From: an uncultured Algibacter sp.
GTDB lineage: Bacteria > Bacteroidota > Bacteroidia > Flavobacteriales > Flavobacteriaceae
Assembly: GCF_947490405.1 (NCBI RefSeq)
Contig: NZ_CANLGU010000002.1
Span: 186,001 to 250,000 of the forward strand
Direction of reading: 5' to 3'
Length of the DNA stretch: 64,000 nucleotides
The notes beneath the pieces were generated by a model. It saw nothing but the letters and a program-made list of their open reading frames with translations. It did not search any database and was not told the DNA's origin. This document shows positions 15,971 through 25,297 of the stretch, one piece after another. The position numbers were made by a program, and so were the translations under genes. The first letter of the stretch is position 1. Every line of letters starts with the position of its first letter.

Positions 15971-18052
15971 TTACCCCTTTACTTTCTCATTAACTTTACT
16001 AGGCAACACTTCAAAGCCCATATTGTATAATGTGAAACCAAAAATATCAGCATATTGTTCAATGATTTTACTCACCGGAGTTCCTACTCCATGACCAGCA
16101 TCGGTTTCAATTCTTATAAGTGTTGGGTTATTGCCAGCTTGTTTACTTTGCAATTCTGCAACAAATTTAAAACTATGTGCTGGCACTACGCGATCATCAT
16201 GGTCTCCTGTAGTAATTAATGTTGCAGGATATTCCATGCCAGCCTTTATATTGTGTAAAGGGGAGTAGCCTTTTAAATACTTAAACATGTCTTTGCTGTC
16301 TTCAGCAGTACCATAATCATAAGCCCAACCTGCTCCAGATGTAAAAGTATGATAGCGCAACATATCTAGAACACCAACTGCAGGCAATGCTACCTTGGCT
16401 AAATCGGGGCGCTGCGTTATAGTTGCGCCAACTAATAACCCGCCATTTGAACCACCTCGAATAGCCAAATAATCTGATGATGTATACTTCTTCTGAATTA
16501 AATATTCACCAGCAGCTATAAAGTCATCAAAAACATTTTGTTTTTGCATTTTGGTACCTGCATTATGCCATGCTTTACCGTATTCGCCACCACCACGTAA
16601 ATTTGGAACAGCAAGAATTCCTCCTTGTTCCATCCAAATGGCATTGGTAATACTAAAACTAGGAGTTAAACTAATATTGAATCCGCCATATCCATAAAGG
16701 ATTGTTGGATTTTTACCATTTAATTCCAAGCCTTTTTTGTGGGTAATAATCATAGGTACTTTTGTGCCATCTTTTGAGGTATAAAATACTTGATTGCTTT
16801 CGTAATCTTCTGGGTTAAAATCGATATCTGGCTTTTGATATAATTGTGAAGTACCATTTTCAATATCATATTTATAAATATTACCAGGTGTTTTATAGTT
16901 AGTAAACGAATAGTATAGTTCTCTTTCTTGTTTTTTAGCACCAAAACCACCCACAGAACCAACTCCAGGTAATTTTACTTCTCGTATTAAAGTTCCACTG
17001 TAGTCGTATTGTAACACTTTAGAGACAGCATCAATCATATATTCAGCAAAGAAATAACCACCGCCGTTAGAAGGACTTAATACGTTTTCAGTTTCAGGAA
17101 TAAAATCAACCCAATTATCTGGAGTTGGATTAGAAGCATCAACTGTAACAATTTTTTTATTTGGAGCATTTAAATTTGTAACTAAAAATAATTTACTGCC
17201 AACATTATCAATAACATAAGTGTCACTATCTATGTGATCTAAAATGGTTACAAGTTTGCTATTAGGATTTGTTAAATCTTTAATAAATAACTTATTCCCT
17301 GAAGTTGAAATTCTAGGAGAAATGATTAAATAACGGTTATCTTCAGTTACAGAGCCATAAATATAACGATGCTTTTCTTTATCAGTTCCTCCATAAATGA
17401 GCTTATCTTGTTTTTGAGGGGTACCTAATTTGTGATAATATACTTTATGCTGGTCGGTTTTAGCGGATAACTTACTGCCTTCTGGCTTGTCATAGCTAGA
17501 ATAATAGAACCCTTCATTTTTATACCAAGACATGCCACTAAATTTAATATCTACCAGAGTATCTTCAATAATAGTTTTAGTTTCAGCATCCATAACCAAA
17601 ATCTTTCTCCAGTCACTTCCACCCTCCGAAATGGAATAGGCTAGTATTTTACCATTTTTAGAAAAACTAATACCTCCAAGTGAAATTGTGCCATCTTCTT
17701 TGAACGTATTTGGATCTAAAAAGATACTTGCTGTACTTGGATCTTCTCCTGTTTTGTATCGATAAATAACATACTGGTTTTGAAGCCCATCATTTTTATA
17801 GAAATAGGTGTAATTACCTTCTTTAAATGGCGATCCTGTTTTCTCGTAATTCCATAATTTAGAGAGACGTTCTTTAAGGTCTTTTCGGTAAGGGATGCTA
17901 TTTAAGTAACTAAAAGTTGTTTTATTTTGAGTTTTTACCCATGTTACAGTGTCTTCACTTTTGTCATCTTCTAGCCAACGATAGGGGTCTTTAACTTCTG
18001 TATTAAAATAAGTATCTATAGTATCTACAGTTTTGGTTTCTGGGTAATTCAC
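15971..18052 (-). CDS. Prolyl oligopeptidase (S9A)
   Basis: Serine peptidase that cleaves after proline in short peptides. A seven-bladed beta-propeller (about 70-425) caps an alpha/beta-hydrolase domain. The triad is S535 (GGSNGG), an Asp at 619 or 620 (DHDDRVVP) and H654 (DAGHG). It has 693 residues and a GTG start; an in-frame stop lies four codons upstream, so no signal peptide can be added. Many Bacteroidetes homologues carry a lipoprotein or secretory N-terminus, so this one appears cytoplasmic or has lost that segment. Confidence 0.93.
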   Translation of the reverse strand: MNYPETKTVDTIDTYFNTEVKDPYRWLEDDKSEDTVTWVKTQNKTTFSYLNSIPYRKDLKERLSKLWNYEKTGSPFKEGNYTYFYKNDGLQNQYVIYRYKTGEDPSTASIFLDPNTFKEDGTISLGGISFSKNGKILAYSISEGGSDWRKILVMDAETKTIIEDTLVDIKFSGMSWYKNEGFYYSSYDKPEGSKLSAKTDQHKVYYHKLGTPQKQDKLIYGGTDKEKHRYIYGSVTEDNRYLIISPRISTSGNKLFIKDLTNPNSKLVTILDHIDSDTYVIDNVGSKLFLVTNLNAPNKKIVTVDASNPTPDNWVDFIPETENVLSPSNGGGYFFAEYMIDAVSKVLQYDYSGTLIREVKLPGVGSVGGFGAKKQERELYYSFTNYKTPGNIYKYDIENGTSQLYQKPDIDFNPEDYESNQVFYTSKDGTKVPMIITHKKGLELNGKNPTILYGYGGFNISLTPSFSITNAIWMEQGGILAVPNLRGGGEYGKAWHNAGTKMQKQNVFDDFIAAGEYLIQKKYTSSDYLAIRGGSNGGLLVGATITQRPDLAKVALPAVGVLDMLRYHTFTSGAGWAYDYGTAEDSKDMFKYLKGYSPLHNIKAGMEYPATLITTGDHDDRVVPAHSFKFVAELQSKQAGNNPTLIRIETDAGHGVGTPVSKIIEQYADIFGFTLYNMGFEVLPSKVNEKVKG

Positions 18053-18169
18053 AAAATAATATTAGTTTTTTGTTTTTCTTCTTTAAATGCTACAAACGAG
18101 ATTAAGTCAATAAGGATGAGTATTAATTTATCTCATGATTGAATATTTAAGCTTATCAAAAATAAATAA

Positions 18170-18202
18170 AAAACTCCTGTATTGATTTATACAGGAGTTT
18201 TA
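18170..18202. terminator. Terminator after asd
   Basis: AAAACTCCTGTAT/ATACAGGAGTTTT stem around a short loop; on the minus strand it follows the asd stop by about 24 bases and has T-runs on both sides. Confidence 0.8.
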
Positions 18203-18225
18203 TAACATTATATTAAGATTAAAAT

Positions 18226-19215
18226 CTACACTAAATCATTTTCAATTAAATATTCAGCAATTTGAACGGTATTAGTAGCAGCACCTTTACGAAGGTTGTC
18301 AGCAACAATCCACATATTTAGTGTGTTTGGTTGTGTTTCATCACGACGAATACGTCCTACAAAAACTTCATCTTTTTCATGCGCAAAAATTGGCATTGGA
18401 TAGGTGTTTGTATCCGTATTGTCTTGTACAACTACTCCAGGAGTTTCGTGTAACAATTTGCGAACATCAGCTAAATCAAAATCATTTTCAAACTCAACGT
18501 TTACAGATTCTGAGTGCCCGCCAGCAGTAGGAATTCTAACTGCAGTAGCCGAAACAGAAAATGTTCTATCATTCATGATTTTCTGTGGTTCTCTAGCTAA
18601 TTTCATTTCCTCTTTGGTGTATCCATTGTCTTCAAAAACATCACAATGTGGTAATGCATTTCTTCCAATTGGATACGGATAAGCCATCTCACCTTCAATA
18701 CCAGCAATTTCATTTTCTAATTGACGTACGGCTTTAACTCCAGTACCAGAAACGGATTGATACGTGGATACCACAACACGTTTCATTTTATATTTTTTGT
18801 GAAGCGGGTTTAAAGCCATTACTAACTGAATTGTAGAACAGTTAGGGTTCGCAATAATTTTATCTTCTTTAGTTAATTCATTAGCATTAATTTCTGGAAC
18901 CACTAATTTTTTAGTAGGATCCATTCTCCAAGCAGAAGAGTTATCTACAACAGTAGTACCAGCCTCTGCAAATTTAGGAGCCCATTCTATTGATGTTCCT
19001 CCTCCTGCTGAGAATAAAGCAATATCTGGTTTCATAGAAACAGCTGTTTCTAAACCAACTACTTTATAATCATTACCCTTGTAGGTTAATGTTTTTCCAA
19101 CAGAGCGTTCTGAAGCAACAGGAATTAATTCAGTTACAGGAAAATTACGTTCTGCAAGCACTTTTAACATCACTTCGCCTACCATACCAGTGGCACCAAC
19201 AACAGCTACTTTCAT
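18226..19215 (-). CDS. asd: Aspartate-semialdehyde dehydrogenase
   Basis: Reduces aspartyl phosphate to the semialdehyde, the branch point to lysine/diaminopimelate, threonine and methionine. The 329 residues begin with MKVAVVGATGMVGEVML (NADP fold). They have the nucleophile C126 in NPNCSTIQ and the GGGTS and VSGTG-type loops (YQSVSGTGVKAV). The C-terminal VGRIRRD motif is typical. Single-gene unit between two hairpins. Confidence 0.96.
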   Translation of the reverse strand: MKVAVVGATGMVGEVMLKVLAERNFPVTELIPVASERSVGKTLTYKGNDYKVVGLETAVSMKPDIALFSAGGGTSIEWAPKFAEAGTTVVDNSSAWRMDPTKKLVVPEINANELTKEDKIIANPNCSTIQLVMALNPLHKKYKMKRVVVSTYQSVSGTGVKAVRQLENEIAGIEGEMAYPYPIGRNALPHCDVFEDNGYTKEEMKLAREPQKIMNDRTFSVSATAVRIPTAGGHSESVNVEFENDFDLADVRKLLHETPGVVVQDNTDTNTYPMPIFAHEKDEVFVGRIRRDETQPNTLNMWIVADNLRKGAATNTVQIAEYLIENDLV

Positions 19216-19280
19216 TTTTTCTAACTTTAATTTGTTTTTTGAGACGACAAAACTAAGTATTAATTACAATTCTAAATACA

Positions 19281-19316
19281 AAAAAAGCCCTCATTTTAAG
19301 AAAACAAGGGCTTTTT
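19281..19316. terminator. Terminator between mscL and asd
   Basis: AAAAAGCCCT/AGGGCTTTTT arms with a 15-base loop; on the minus strand it follows the mscL stop (19355) and has a T-run. Confidence 0.75.
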
Positions 19317-19354
19317 AACAACAAATAACACGATGTTATATAATTAACATTTTG

Positions 19355-19756
19355 TTATTTTTTAAGTAAATCTCTTATTTCTGCAAGTAAATCTTCTTGA
19401 GATGGTCCTGCTGGAGCTGGCTCTTCTGCTGGCTTTTTAGTTTTGTTGTAAGCCTTAACAATTAAGAACATTACAAAACCAACTATAATAAGGTTAACTA
19501 TAGTGTTTACCCAAGATCCCCACATGATTGCATTTTCAGGAGTTGTTACAACGCCTTCAGCGTTAACAATTGCTTCAGACAGAACTACTTTTAGTTCAGC
19601 AAAATCCATTCCGCCAGAGAAATGACCCACTACAGGCATAACAATATTGTCAACAAAACCTTTAACAACACCACCAATAGCTCCTGCCATAATAACGGCA
19701 ACTGCAAATTCCACAACGTTACCCGTCATGATAAATTCTTTGAATTCTTTTAACAT
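19355..19756 (-). CDS. mscL: Large-conductance mechanosensitive channel
   Basis: Pentameric emergency valve that opens under membrane tension after osmotic downshock. The 133 residues start MLKEFKEFIMTGNVVEFAVAVIMAG (amphipathic N-helix into TM1), with TM2 near 83-106 and a cytoplasmic helix ending in LLAEIRDLLKK. The periplasmic loop is somewhat long (about 43-80). The linker KKPAEEPAPAGPS precedes the final bundle helix, as usual. Confidence 0.96.
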   Translation of the reverse strand: MLKEFKEFIMTGNVVEFAVAVIMAGAIGGVVKGFVDNIVMPVVGHFSGGMDFAELKVVLSEAIVNAEGVVTTPENAIMWGSWVNTIVNLIIVGFVMFLIVKAYNKTKKPAEEPAPAGPSQEDLLAEIRDLLKK

Positions 19757-19830
19757 TTTAATTAGTTTTAATGGTTAAATAAATATTAATTGTGACCAAG
19801 ATAATTAAAAAAGTCACATGTTTGTAATAA

Positions 19831-20952
19831 TTAATAATTAATAAAAGTACGCTTAACTCGCTGAGAGATTGAAGTAATTAACTCATAAGAAATAGTATCT
19901 GCAGAATTAGCCAAAGTTTCTGCAGTAATTGTATTAGCGTCAAAAACAATAACTTCGTCCCCTTCTTTACAATCAATATCAGTAATATTAACCATAATCA
20001 TATCCATACAAACATTCCCAATAATAGATGCTTTTTGCCCATTTATGGTAACAAAACCATTTCCGTTTCCATAAATTCTACTAATCCCATCGGCATGACC
20101 TAAAGGGAGTGTTGCTGTTTTTGTAATTAATCCATCGCTTTTATAGGCACGATTATAACCTACGGACTCGCCTTTTTCAATTTTATGTATTTGAGATATA
20201 ACAGTTTTTAAAGTCGCTATGGGTTTTAAATAAGCACTTTCTTTTTTAGAATTTCCAAAACCGTAGAGTCCAATTCCTGAACGTACCATATCAAAATGAG
20301 CTTCAGGATAATTTAAAACTCCGGAGGTATTGCTCATATGTAAAATAGGCATGTATCCAATTTCAGCTTCAAAATTTTCAGCAATTGTTTTAAATTTATT
20401 AATCTGATTTAATGTAAAGTCGCGTTCATTTAAATCTTCACTGGCTGCTAAATGAGAAAATAAAGATTTTACTTTTACTACACGTGTAGCTTTTACTTTT
20501 GAAACTACATGTTTTACATCATTTTCCCAAAACCCTAAACGATTTAAACCGGTATTAAATTTTATGTGTATAGGGTATTCATTTTGCTTTTTAGAAGATG
20601 CAAATTCAATAAATTCGTTTAAAATTTTAGCATTGTAAAGGTTTGGTTCTAAGCAATTTTCAATAATAACATCAAAATTAATAGCCAGTGTATGAAGTAC
20701 TAAAATAGGTTTAGTAATCCCAGCTTGCCGTAATGCTAGACCTTCATTTGCATAAGCAACAGCAAAATAATCGACATCTAAACGTTGTAGACAATTAGCA
20801 ATTTTTTGAGCATCACTGCCATATGCAAAAGCTTTAACAACTGCTAAAAATTTAGTTTTAGGTTGTAGCTTTGATTGTAGATACTCAAAATTATATTTAA
20901 GTGCTTTTAAGTCAATTTCAAGCACAGTTTCTTGTGCTTTAGGCATTGGCAT
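19831..20952 (-). CDS. alr: Alanine racemase
   Basis: PLP enzyme that makes D-alanine for peptidoglycan. The 373 residues have the PLP lysine K40 in [29 protein letters not shown] and the C-terminal [13 protein letters not shown]. The start overlaps the end of tdk by 14 bases, so the pair is translationally coupled. The first two Met codons (MPMPK) are both possible starts. Confidence 0.95.
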   Translation of the reverse strand: MPMPKAQETVLEIDLKALKYNFEYLQSKLQPKTKFLAVVKAFAYGSDAQKIANCLQRLDVDYFAVAYANEGLALRQAGITKPILVLHTLAINFDVIIENCLEPNLYNAKILNEFIEFASSKKQNEYPIHIKFNTGLNRLGFWENDVKHVVSKVKATRVVKVKSLFSHLAASEDLNERDFTLNQINKFKTIAENFEAEIGYMPILHMSNTSGVLNYPEAHFDMVRSGIGLYGFGNSKKESAYLKPIATLKTVISQIHKIEKGESVGYNRAYKSDGLITKTATLPLGHADGISRIYGNGNGFVTINGQKASIIGNVCMDMIMVNITDIDCKEGDEVIVFDANTITAETLANSADTISYELITSISQRVKRTFINY

Positions 20953-21586
20953 CTTTGGGTTTAGTATCTACTTCTTCGGCATCGTTAACTTTCATATTCC
21001 TGACTTTATCCCTAAGCATCGCTTTATAATAAGCGGCTCTACTTAAAGGTTCATATTCGTTAACTTCACCTAATAAAACTAGATTATCATCTTGATTTTT
21101 TCTGTAACTATATTGCGCTAAATTCCCTGTTCTTGTACAAACAGCATGAACTTTGGTAACATACTCTGCAGTAGCCATAAGATTTGGCATTGGCCCAAAC
21201 GGGTTGCCTTTAAAATCCATATCTAGACCAGCCACAATAACACGCACGCCTTTATTTGCTAAATCGTTACAAACACGCACTATTTCATCATCAAAAAATT
21301 GAGCTTCATCAATACCAACAACATCACAACCATCGGCCAAAATTGGAATATTTGCTGCTGCAGGTACAGGCGTAGAGCGTATTTGATTTTCATCATGAGA
21401 AACTACCATATCTTCATCATAACGCACATCAATGGCGGGTTTAAATATCTCAACTTTTTGTCTTGCAAATTGAGCACGCTTCAGTCTACGAATCAATTCC
21501 TCTGTTTTTCCAGAAAACATGGAGCCGCAGATAACTTCAATCCATCCAAATTGTTCTTTATGATTTACGGTATTTTCAAGAAACAT
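20939..21586 (-). CDS. tdk: Thymidine kinase (type II)
   Basis: Phosphorylates thymidine for nucleotide salvage. The 215 residues have the P-loop GSMFSGKT at 21-28, DEAQFF with catalytic Glu at 94 and the lasso-domain start at 148. In zinc-binding relatives two CxxC-type pairs hold the lasso; here only C150 remains (VCTRTGN) and the second pair is missing, so this is a zinc-free lasso. First gene of the tdk-alr pair. Confidence 0.94.
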   Translation of the reverse strand: MFLENTVNHKEQFGWIEVICGSMFSGKTEELIRRLKRAQFARQKVEIFKPAIDVRYDEDMVVSHDENQIRSTPVPAAANIPILADGCDVVGIDEAQFFDDEIVRVCNDLANKGVRVIVAGLDMDFKGNPFGPMPNLMATAEYVTKVHAVCTRTGNLAQYSYRKNQDDNLVLLGEVNEYEPLSRAAYYKAMLRDKVRNMKVNDAEEVDTKPKDANA

Positions 21587-21693
21587 TTTGTAATTTTAAC
21601 ACTAAATGGGAATAATTATTCGTTTGTATAAAGGTGGCGTAAATTTATTAAAAATCAAAAGCCTAAAGTGCAATAATTAAAAATTTATAAACA

Positions 21694-22437
21694 ATGAAGA
21701 AGAGGCTCGAATCGGAACTTATTAGTATAGCGCACAGAATTCTTAAATTAAAAGGGAAGGAAGATGTTATTAAAATGCATGCCGAGGTCTCTGCGCTTTA
21801 TGAAAAGCTTTCAGTATTAAAATTTGCACATGATAATTTTGAGGGAGATTTACCAACAATAGGCAGCGATTCTTCATTTTTTGATATGCTAGATAGTGCA
21901 TTCAATAATAAGGTTAGTGACAATATTGAGGTGGAAGATAAAATTTATATTAACCTAGATGATGTTGAAGATGATGATATTATGGAGCCCGTAATGAACA
22001 AAATCAAAGACATGGTTGCGCACATGCCTGAAGATAATGACGAGATTAAAACTGTTTTTGAAGAAACTATTCCTAAAGAACCTTTAAAGCGGCACAATTT
22101 AGAAGATATAACCGCTGGGTTTGAAGACACTCCAGTTTTTGAGCCTGTTTCTGCACCAAAAAATGGAATAATTAATGGTAAAAAATCTTTAAATGATAAG
22201 CTTAAAATAGGTGGATTTAATATCGGACTTAATGATAAAATAGCTTTTATTAAGCATTTATTTGATGGTAAAAGTGAAGATTATGACCGTGTGATGTCTC
22301 AACTAAATACTTCAGCTTCATTAAGCGATGCAAAGCGTTTTATCGAAAACATGGTAAAACCAGATTACAATAATTGGGAAGGAAAAGAAGAATTTGAAGA
22401 ACGCTTCATAGAAATTATTGAGGCTAAGTTTAACTAA
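21694..22437 (+). CDS. Conserved Bacteroidetes hypothetical protein
   Basis: A 247-residue acidic, soluble protein without signal peptide. The N-terminal 30 residues are helical (RLESELISIAHRILKLKGKEDV), followed by a disordered acidic middle with EDDD runs. A compact C-terminal module from about 165 has SLNDKLKIGGFNIGLNDKIAFIKHLFDG and ends near EFEERFIEIIEAKF. The C-terminal module is familiar as a conserved helical segment in Flavobacteriia, function unknown. The last four bases overlap the stop of the convergent gene. Confidence 0.7.
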   Translation: MKKRLESELISIAHRILKLKGKEDVIKMHAEVSALYEKLSVLKFAHDNFEGDLPTIGSDSSFFDMLDSAFNNKVSDNIEVEDKIYINLDDVEDDDIMEPVMNKIKDMVAHMPEDNDEIKTVFEETIPKEPLKRHNLEDITAGFEDTPVFEPVSAPKNGIINGKKSLNDKLKIGGFNIGLNDKIAFIKHLFDGKSEDYDRVMSQLNTSASLSDAKRFIENMVKPDYNNWEGKEEFEERFIEIIEAKFN

Positions 22438-22919
22438 ACCTTATAAGCTTGTTTTACCATATGCTTTACAATAACGATGTGAAATGGTCTAATTAGAGCC
22501 ATATAAACCTTACCAAATAGATTATTGTATTTTACTAAGGTAGTAACCTTAATATTATGTTGATATTCTTTTGAATTGAAAACACTCACCCTAAAGTCTA
22601 AATGTTTATCATCTGCCCCAATTAAAACCTCATTATCTTCAACACTAAACACCTTAATAAATCCAATACTTTCACCTGGTTTATATTGTGGCTTGAAATC
22701 TTTATCCATATCCGTTTTTAAACCAAATATTTTAACTAAAGCATTACGCAAACGCATTAAAAACATTACCCATTTGGGCATCGTTCCAAAAATTAAATGC
22801 GTTATAGTTTCTAAGGAATCTTTATGATTTGTAGTTGAAAACGTATCTGTAAAATCTATTCTAGAAAGTGCCTCTTTTATACCCTTTGTGTTTGGGGACT
22901 GTTCTGTTTTTACAACCAT
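22434..22919 (-). CDS. DUF2867 domain protein
   Basis: A 161-residue protein that resembles DUF2867: HLIFGTMPKWVMFLMRLRNALVKIFGL near 42-69 and DDKHLDFRVSVFNS around 102-115, followed by a basic amphipathic C-terminus (LIRPFHIVIVKHMVKQA). The family has a START-like fold prediction in some annotations, but no activity is established. Divergent from the TetR regulator with a 56-base spacer, so the regulator may control it. Confidence 0.7.
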   Translation of the reverse strand: MVVKTEQSPNTKGIKEALSRIDFTDTFSTTNHKDSLETITHLIFGTMPKWVMFLMRLRNALVKIFGLKTDMDKDFKPQYKPGESIGFIKVFSVEDNEVLIGADDKHLDFRVSVFNSKEYQHNIKVTTLVKYNNLFGKVYMALIRPFHIVIVKHMVKQAYKV

Positions 22920-22975
22920 TATTAGTGTTTAAATTAAAATTAGGTCAAATATACTAATTTTAATATATTTGATTT

Positions 22976-23596
22976 ATGGGGAATACTAAAGAGATTATTC
23001 TTAAAACAGCCTTAGATTTGTTTAATACACAAGGGATGGCTAAGGTTACATTAAGAGCTATTGCTAATAAAATGGGTATTAGCCAAGGCAATTTAAATTA
23101 TCATTTTAAAAAAAGAGAGGACATTGTAGAGGCACTCTATTTTCAAATTGTTGAAAATATAAACCAAGCAGTTACCAATAGTATGCAATCTCAAAATCAT
23201 TTAGAAGCTCTATTTGGTGTATCTAAAACCATAATGTTTACATTTTATAAATATCAGTTTTTCTTACTAGATTTTGTTTTAATTATGCGAGAGCATAAAA
23301 CAATTAAGCAGCATTATATAATGTTGATAAAGCAACGAGAAGCAGAGTTTTTAAATATGACTAAAATATTAATGGATTATGACATACTTAGACAACCCAT
23401 ATTTTTAAATGAATACAATAATCTGTTTAAACGGTTTCAGATTTTAAGTGACTTTTGGATGTCTTCAGTCGTTGTAGAACGCGGCAAAATCACTAAAGCA
23501 TCAGTAGATGAGTATTCAGAAATTATTTATCAGTCTATCTTTCCCTACTTAACTTTAAAAGGGCAAGAACAATTTAAGTCATTATCTTTAGCGTAA
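22976..23596 (+). CDS. TetR/AcrR family transcriptional regulator
   Basis: A 206-residue regulator with the N-terminal helix-turn-helix at about 10-55: LFNTQGMAKVTLRAIANKMG and SQGNLNYHFKKREDIV. The C-terminal ligand domain is not recognisable in detail. TetR proteins often repress the divergent neighbour, here the DUF2867 gene, but no clear operator palindrome was identified in the spacer. rsmI starts 18 bases downstream. Confidence 0.88.
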   Translation: MGNTKEIILKTALDLFNTQGMAKVTLRAIANKMGISQGNLNYHFKKREDIVEALYFQIVENINQAVTNSMQSQNHLEALFGVSKTIMFTFYKYQFFLLDFVLIMREHKTIKQHYIMLIKQREAEFLNMTKILMDYDILRQPIFLNEYNNLFKRFQILSDFWMSSVVVERGKITKASVDEYSEIIYQSIFPYLTLKGQEQFKSLSLA

Positions 23597-23614
23597 TTTT
23601 AATATAACATTTAA

Positions 23615-24289
23615 ATGAGTAAACTCTTTATAGTACCCACTCCAATAGGTAATTTAAAAGATATCACTTTTAGAGCCATTGAAGTTTTAAAGGATGTTGA
23701 TTTGATATTAGCTGAAGATACTCGAACTTCTGGAAAATTGTTAAAGTACTTTGAGATTACCACACATATGCAATCGCATCATATGCATAATGAGCATAAA
23801 ACAATAGAGAACATCATTCAAAAATTAAAAGCAGGAACTACTGTTGCACTTATAAGCGATGCTGGAACACCGGCAATTTCAGACCCTGGGTTTTTGTTAT
23901 CTCGAGCCTGTATTGAACATGATATTGATATTGAATGTTTACCAGGAGCTACTGCGTTTGTACCAGCACTAGTAAATTCAGGATTGCCAAACGATAAATT
24001 TGTGTTTGAAGGGTTTTTACCAGTAAAAAAGGGAAGGCAAACTAGATTATTACTTTTAGCAGAAGAAACTCGCACCATGATTTTTTATGAAAGCCCTCAT
24101 AAATTAGTAAAAACATTGGGGCATTTTTGCGAGTATTTTGGAGCGGATAGACCCGTTTCAGTATCTCGAGAATTAACAAAATTGTTTGAAGAAACCATTC
24201 GCGGAACAGCAAAAGAGGTTTTAGAATACTATACTAATAAACCGCCTAAAGGAGAAATTGTTGTTGTGGTAGGAGGAAAAGGAAAGTGA
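23615..24289 (+). CDS. rsmI: 16S rRNA (cytidine1402-2'-O)-methyltransferase
   Basis: SAM-dependent tetrapyrrole-methylase-fold enzyme that methylates the ribose of C1402 in the decoding centre. The 224 residues open with LFIVPTPIGNLKDITFRA and contain AEDTRTSGKLLKYF, ISDAGTPAISDPG and CLPGATAFVPALV, each diagnostic. The protein lacks the extra C-terminal domain of the E. coli enzyme, normal for Bacteroidetes. Part of a plus-strand run with the HopJ-like and DNA glycosylase genes. Confidence 0.95.
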   Translation: MSKLFIVPTPIGNLKDITFRAIEVLKDVDLILAEDTRTSGKLLKYFEITTHMQSHHMHNEHKTIENIIQKLKAGTTVALISDAGTPAISDPGFLLSRACIEHDIDIECLPGATAFVPALVNSGLPNDKFVFEGFLPVKKGRQTRLLLLAEETRTMIFYESPHKLVKTLGHFCEYFGADRPVSVSRELTKLFEETIRGTAKEVLEYYTNKPPKGEIVVVVGGKGK

Positions 24290-24306
24290 AATTTTAATTA
24301 TTAAAA

Positions 24307-24651
24307 ATGAATATAGAATCTTTTAAAACGAAATTAAAGCATACCCCTAAACAGATTGATTTTTCTGAAACCATGAGTATTATAGACGAAAACTATCAGT
24401 TTATACCAACGGCTTTTCAAAATGGAAATTTAAAAAATGACGAGGGACAAAATTCAGGATCATGCAAATTATTTGCCTTTGCAAAAGCCCAAGGACTATC
24501 AAAAGACGAAACATTGGCTTGTTTTGGGCAATACTATTTTAAAGATGTTTTAGAAGACCCAAACGGTGAAGGGCATCAAAATATTAGAAATTTTATAAAA
24601 ACTGGTTTTGAGGGTTTAAGTTTTAAAACGAATCCATTAATAAAAAAATAA
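24307..24651 (+). CDS. HopJ-type III effector-like protein
   Basis: A 114-residue soluble protein of the HopJ family: FSETMSIIDENYQFIPTAFQNG, NSGSCKLFAFAKAQGLS and ETLACFGQYYFKDVLEDPNGEGHQNIRNF are family blocks. The name comes from a Pseudomonas effector screen; homologues are common in free-living bacteria with no type III secretion, so a host-directed role is unlikely. Starts 17 bases after rsmI. Confidence 0.85.
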   Translation: MNIESFKTKLKHTPKQIDFSETMSIIDENYQFIPTAFQNGNLKNDEGQNSGSCKLFAFAKAQGLSKDETLACFGQYYFKDVLEDPNGEGHQNIRNFIKTGFEGLSFKTNPLIKK

Positions 24652-24675
24652 GAATTCCTTTATTTTTTAAAAGAT

Positions 24676-25245
24676 ATGAAAGCACTTTTACAGGAGATTA
24701 AACAATGTACCATTTGTAAAGAACATTTGGTTTTAGGTCCAAGACCTGTAGTTTCTGCGCATCCAGAATCTAAAATAGTCATTATTGGGCAAGCACCAGG
24801 AACCAAAGTGCATGCTTCTGGTGTGCCTTGGGATGATGCTAGTGGTAGACAATTGCGTAAATGGTTAAATGTTACGGATGAAGATTTTTATGATGAAACA
24901 AAGTTTGCCATAATCCCTATGGGTTTTTGTTACCCAGGAAAAGGAAAAACAGGCGATTTACCACCACGACCAGAATGTGCTCCACAATGGCATAAACCGT
25001 TGTTTGATGAACTTAAAAATGTAGAGTTGGTTATTTTAATAGGGATGTATGCCCAAAAATATTACTTAGGAAAGGCCGCAAAAAAAACCTTAACAGAGAC
25101 AGTTGATAATTTTCAAGAATATTTGCCTAAATATTTGCCTTTACCACATCCATCGCCTAGAAATAGATTTTGGTTAACCAAGAATCCTTGGTTTGAGGTT
25201 GAAGTGTTGCCTATTTTGAGAAAAAGGGTTGAGGAATTTATATAA
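24676..25245 (+). CDS. Uracil-DNA glycosylase superfamily protein, family 4-like with Fe-S cysteines
   Basis: A 189-residue DNA repair-type protein. The active-site motif GQAPGTKVHASGVPWDDASG starts at 38. Four cysteines (C11, C14, C85, C101) follow the pattern CX2C...CX15C seen in iron-sulfur-cluster family 4 enzymes. The C-terminal LPHPSPRN motif replaces HPSPLS. Uracil removal is likely but not certain, since this branch also includes enzymes of other specificity. A terminator overlaps the stop codon. Confidence 0.8.
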   Translation: MKALLQEIKQCTICKEHLVLGPRPVVSAHPESKIVIIGQAPGTKVHASGVPWDDASGRQLRKWLNVTDEDFYDETKFAIIPMGFCYPGKGKTGDLPPRPECAPQWHKPLFDELKNVELVILIGMYAQKYYLGKAAKKTLTETVDNFQEYLPKYLPLPHPSPRNRFWLTKNPWFEVEVLPILRKRVEEFI

Positions 25246-25273
25246 AAACCTTACTGTTTTCAAGTAAGGTTTT
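25245..25273 (+). terminator. Intrinsic terminator after the glycosylase gene
   Basis: AAAACCTTACT and AGTAAGGTTTT with a seven-base loop. Confidence 0.8.
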
Positions 25274-25297
25274 ATGAAACTGGATAATAAGTAGGCT

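Noticed and set aside
24307..24651. Type III secretion effector
   Set aside because: HopJ homologues occur widely in bacteria without type III secretion and no secretion genes are in the window.
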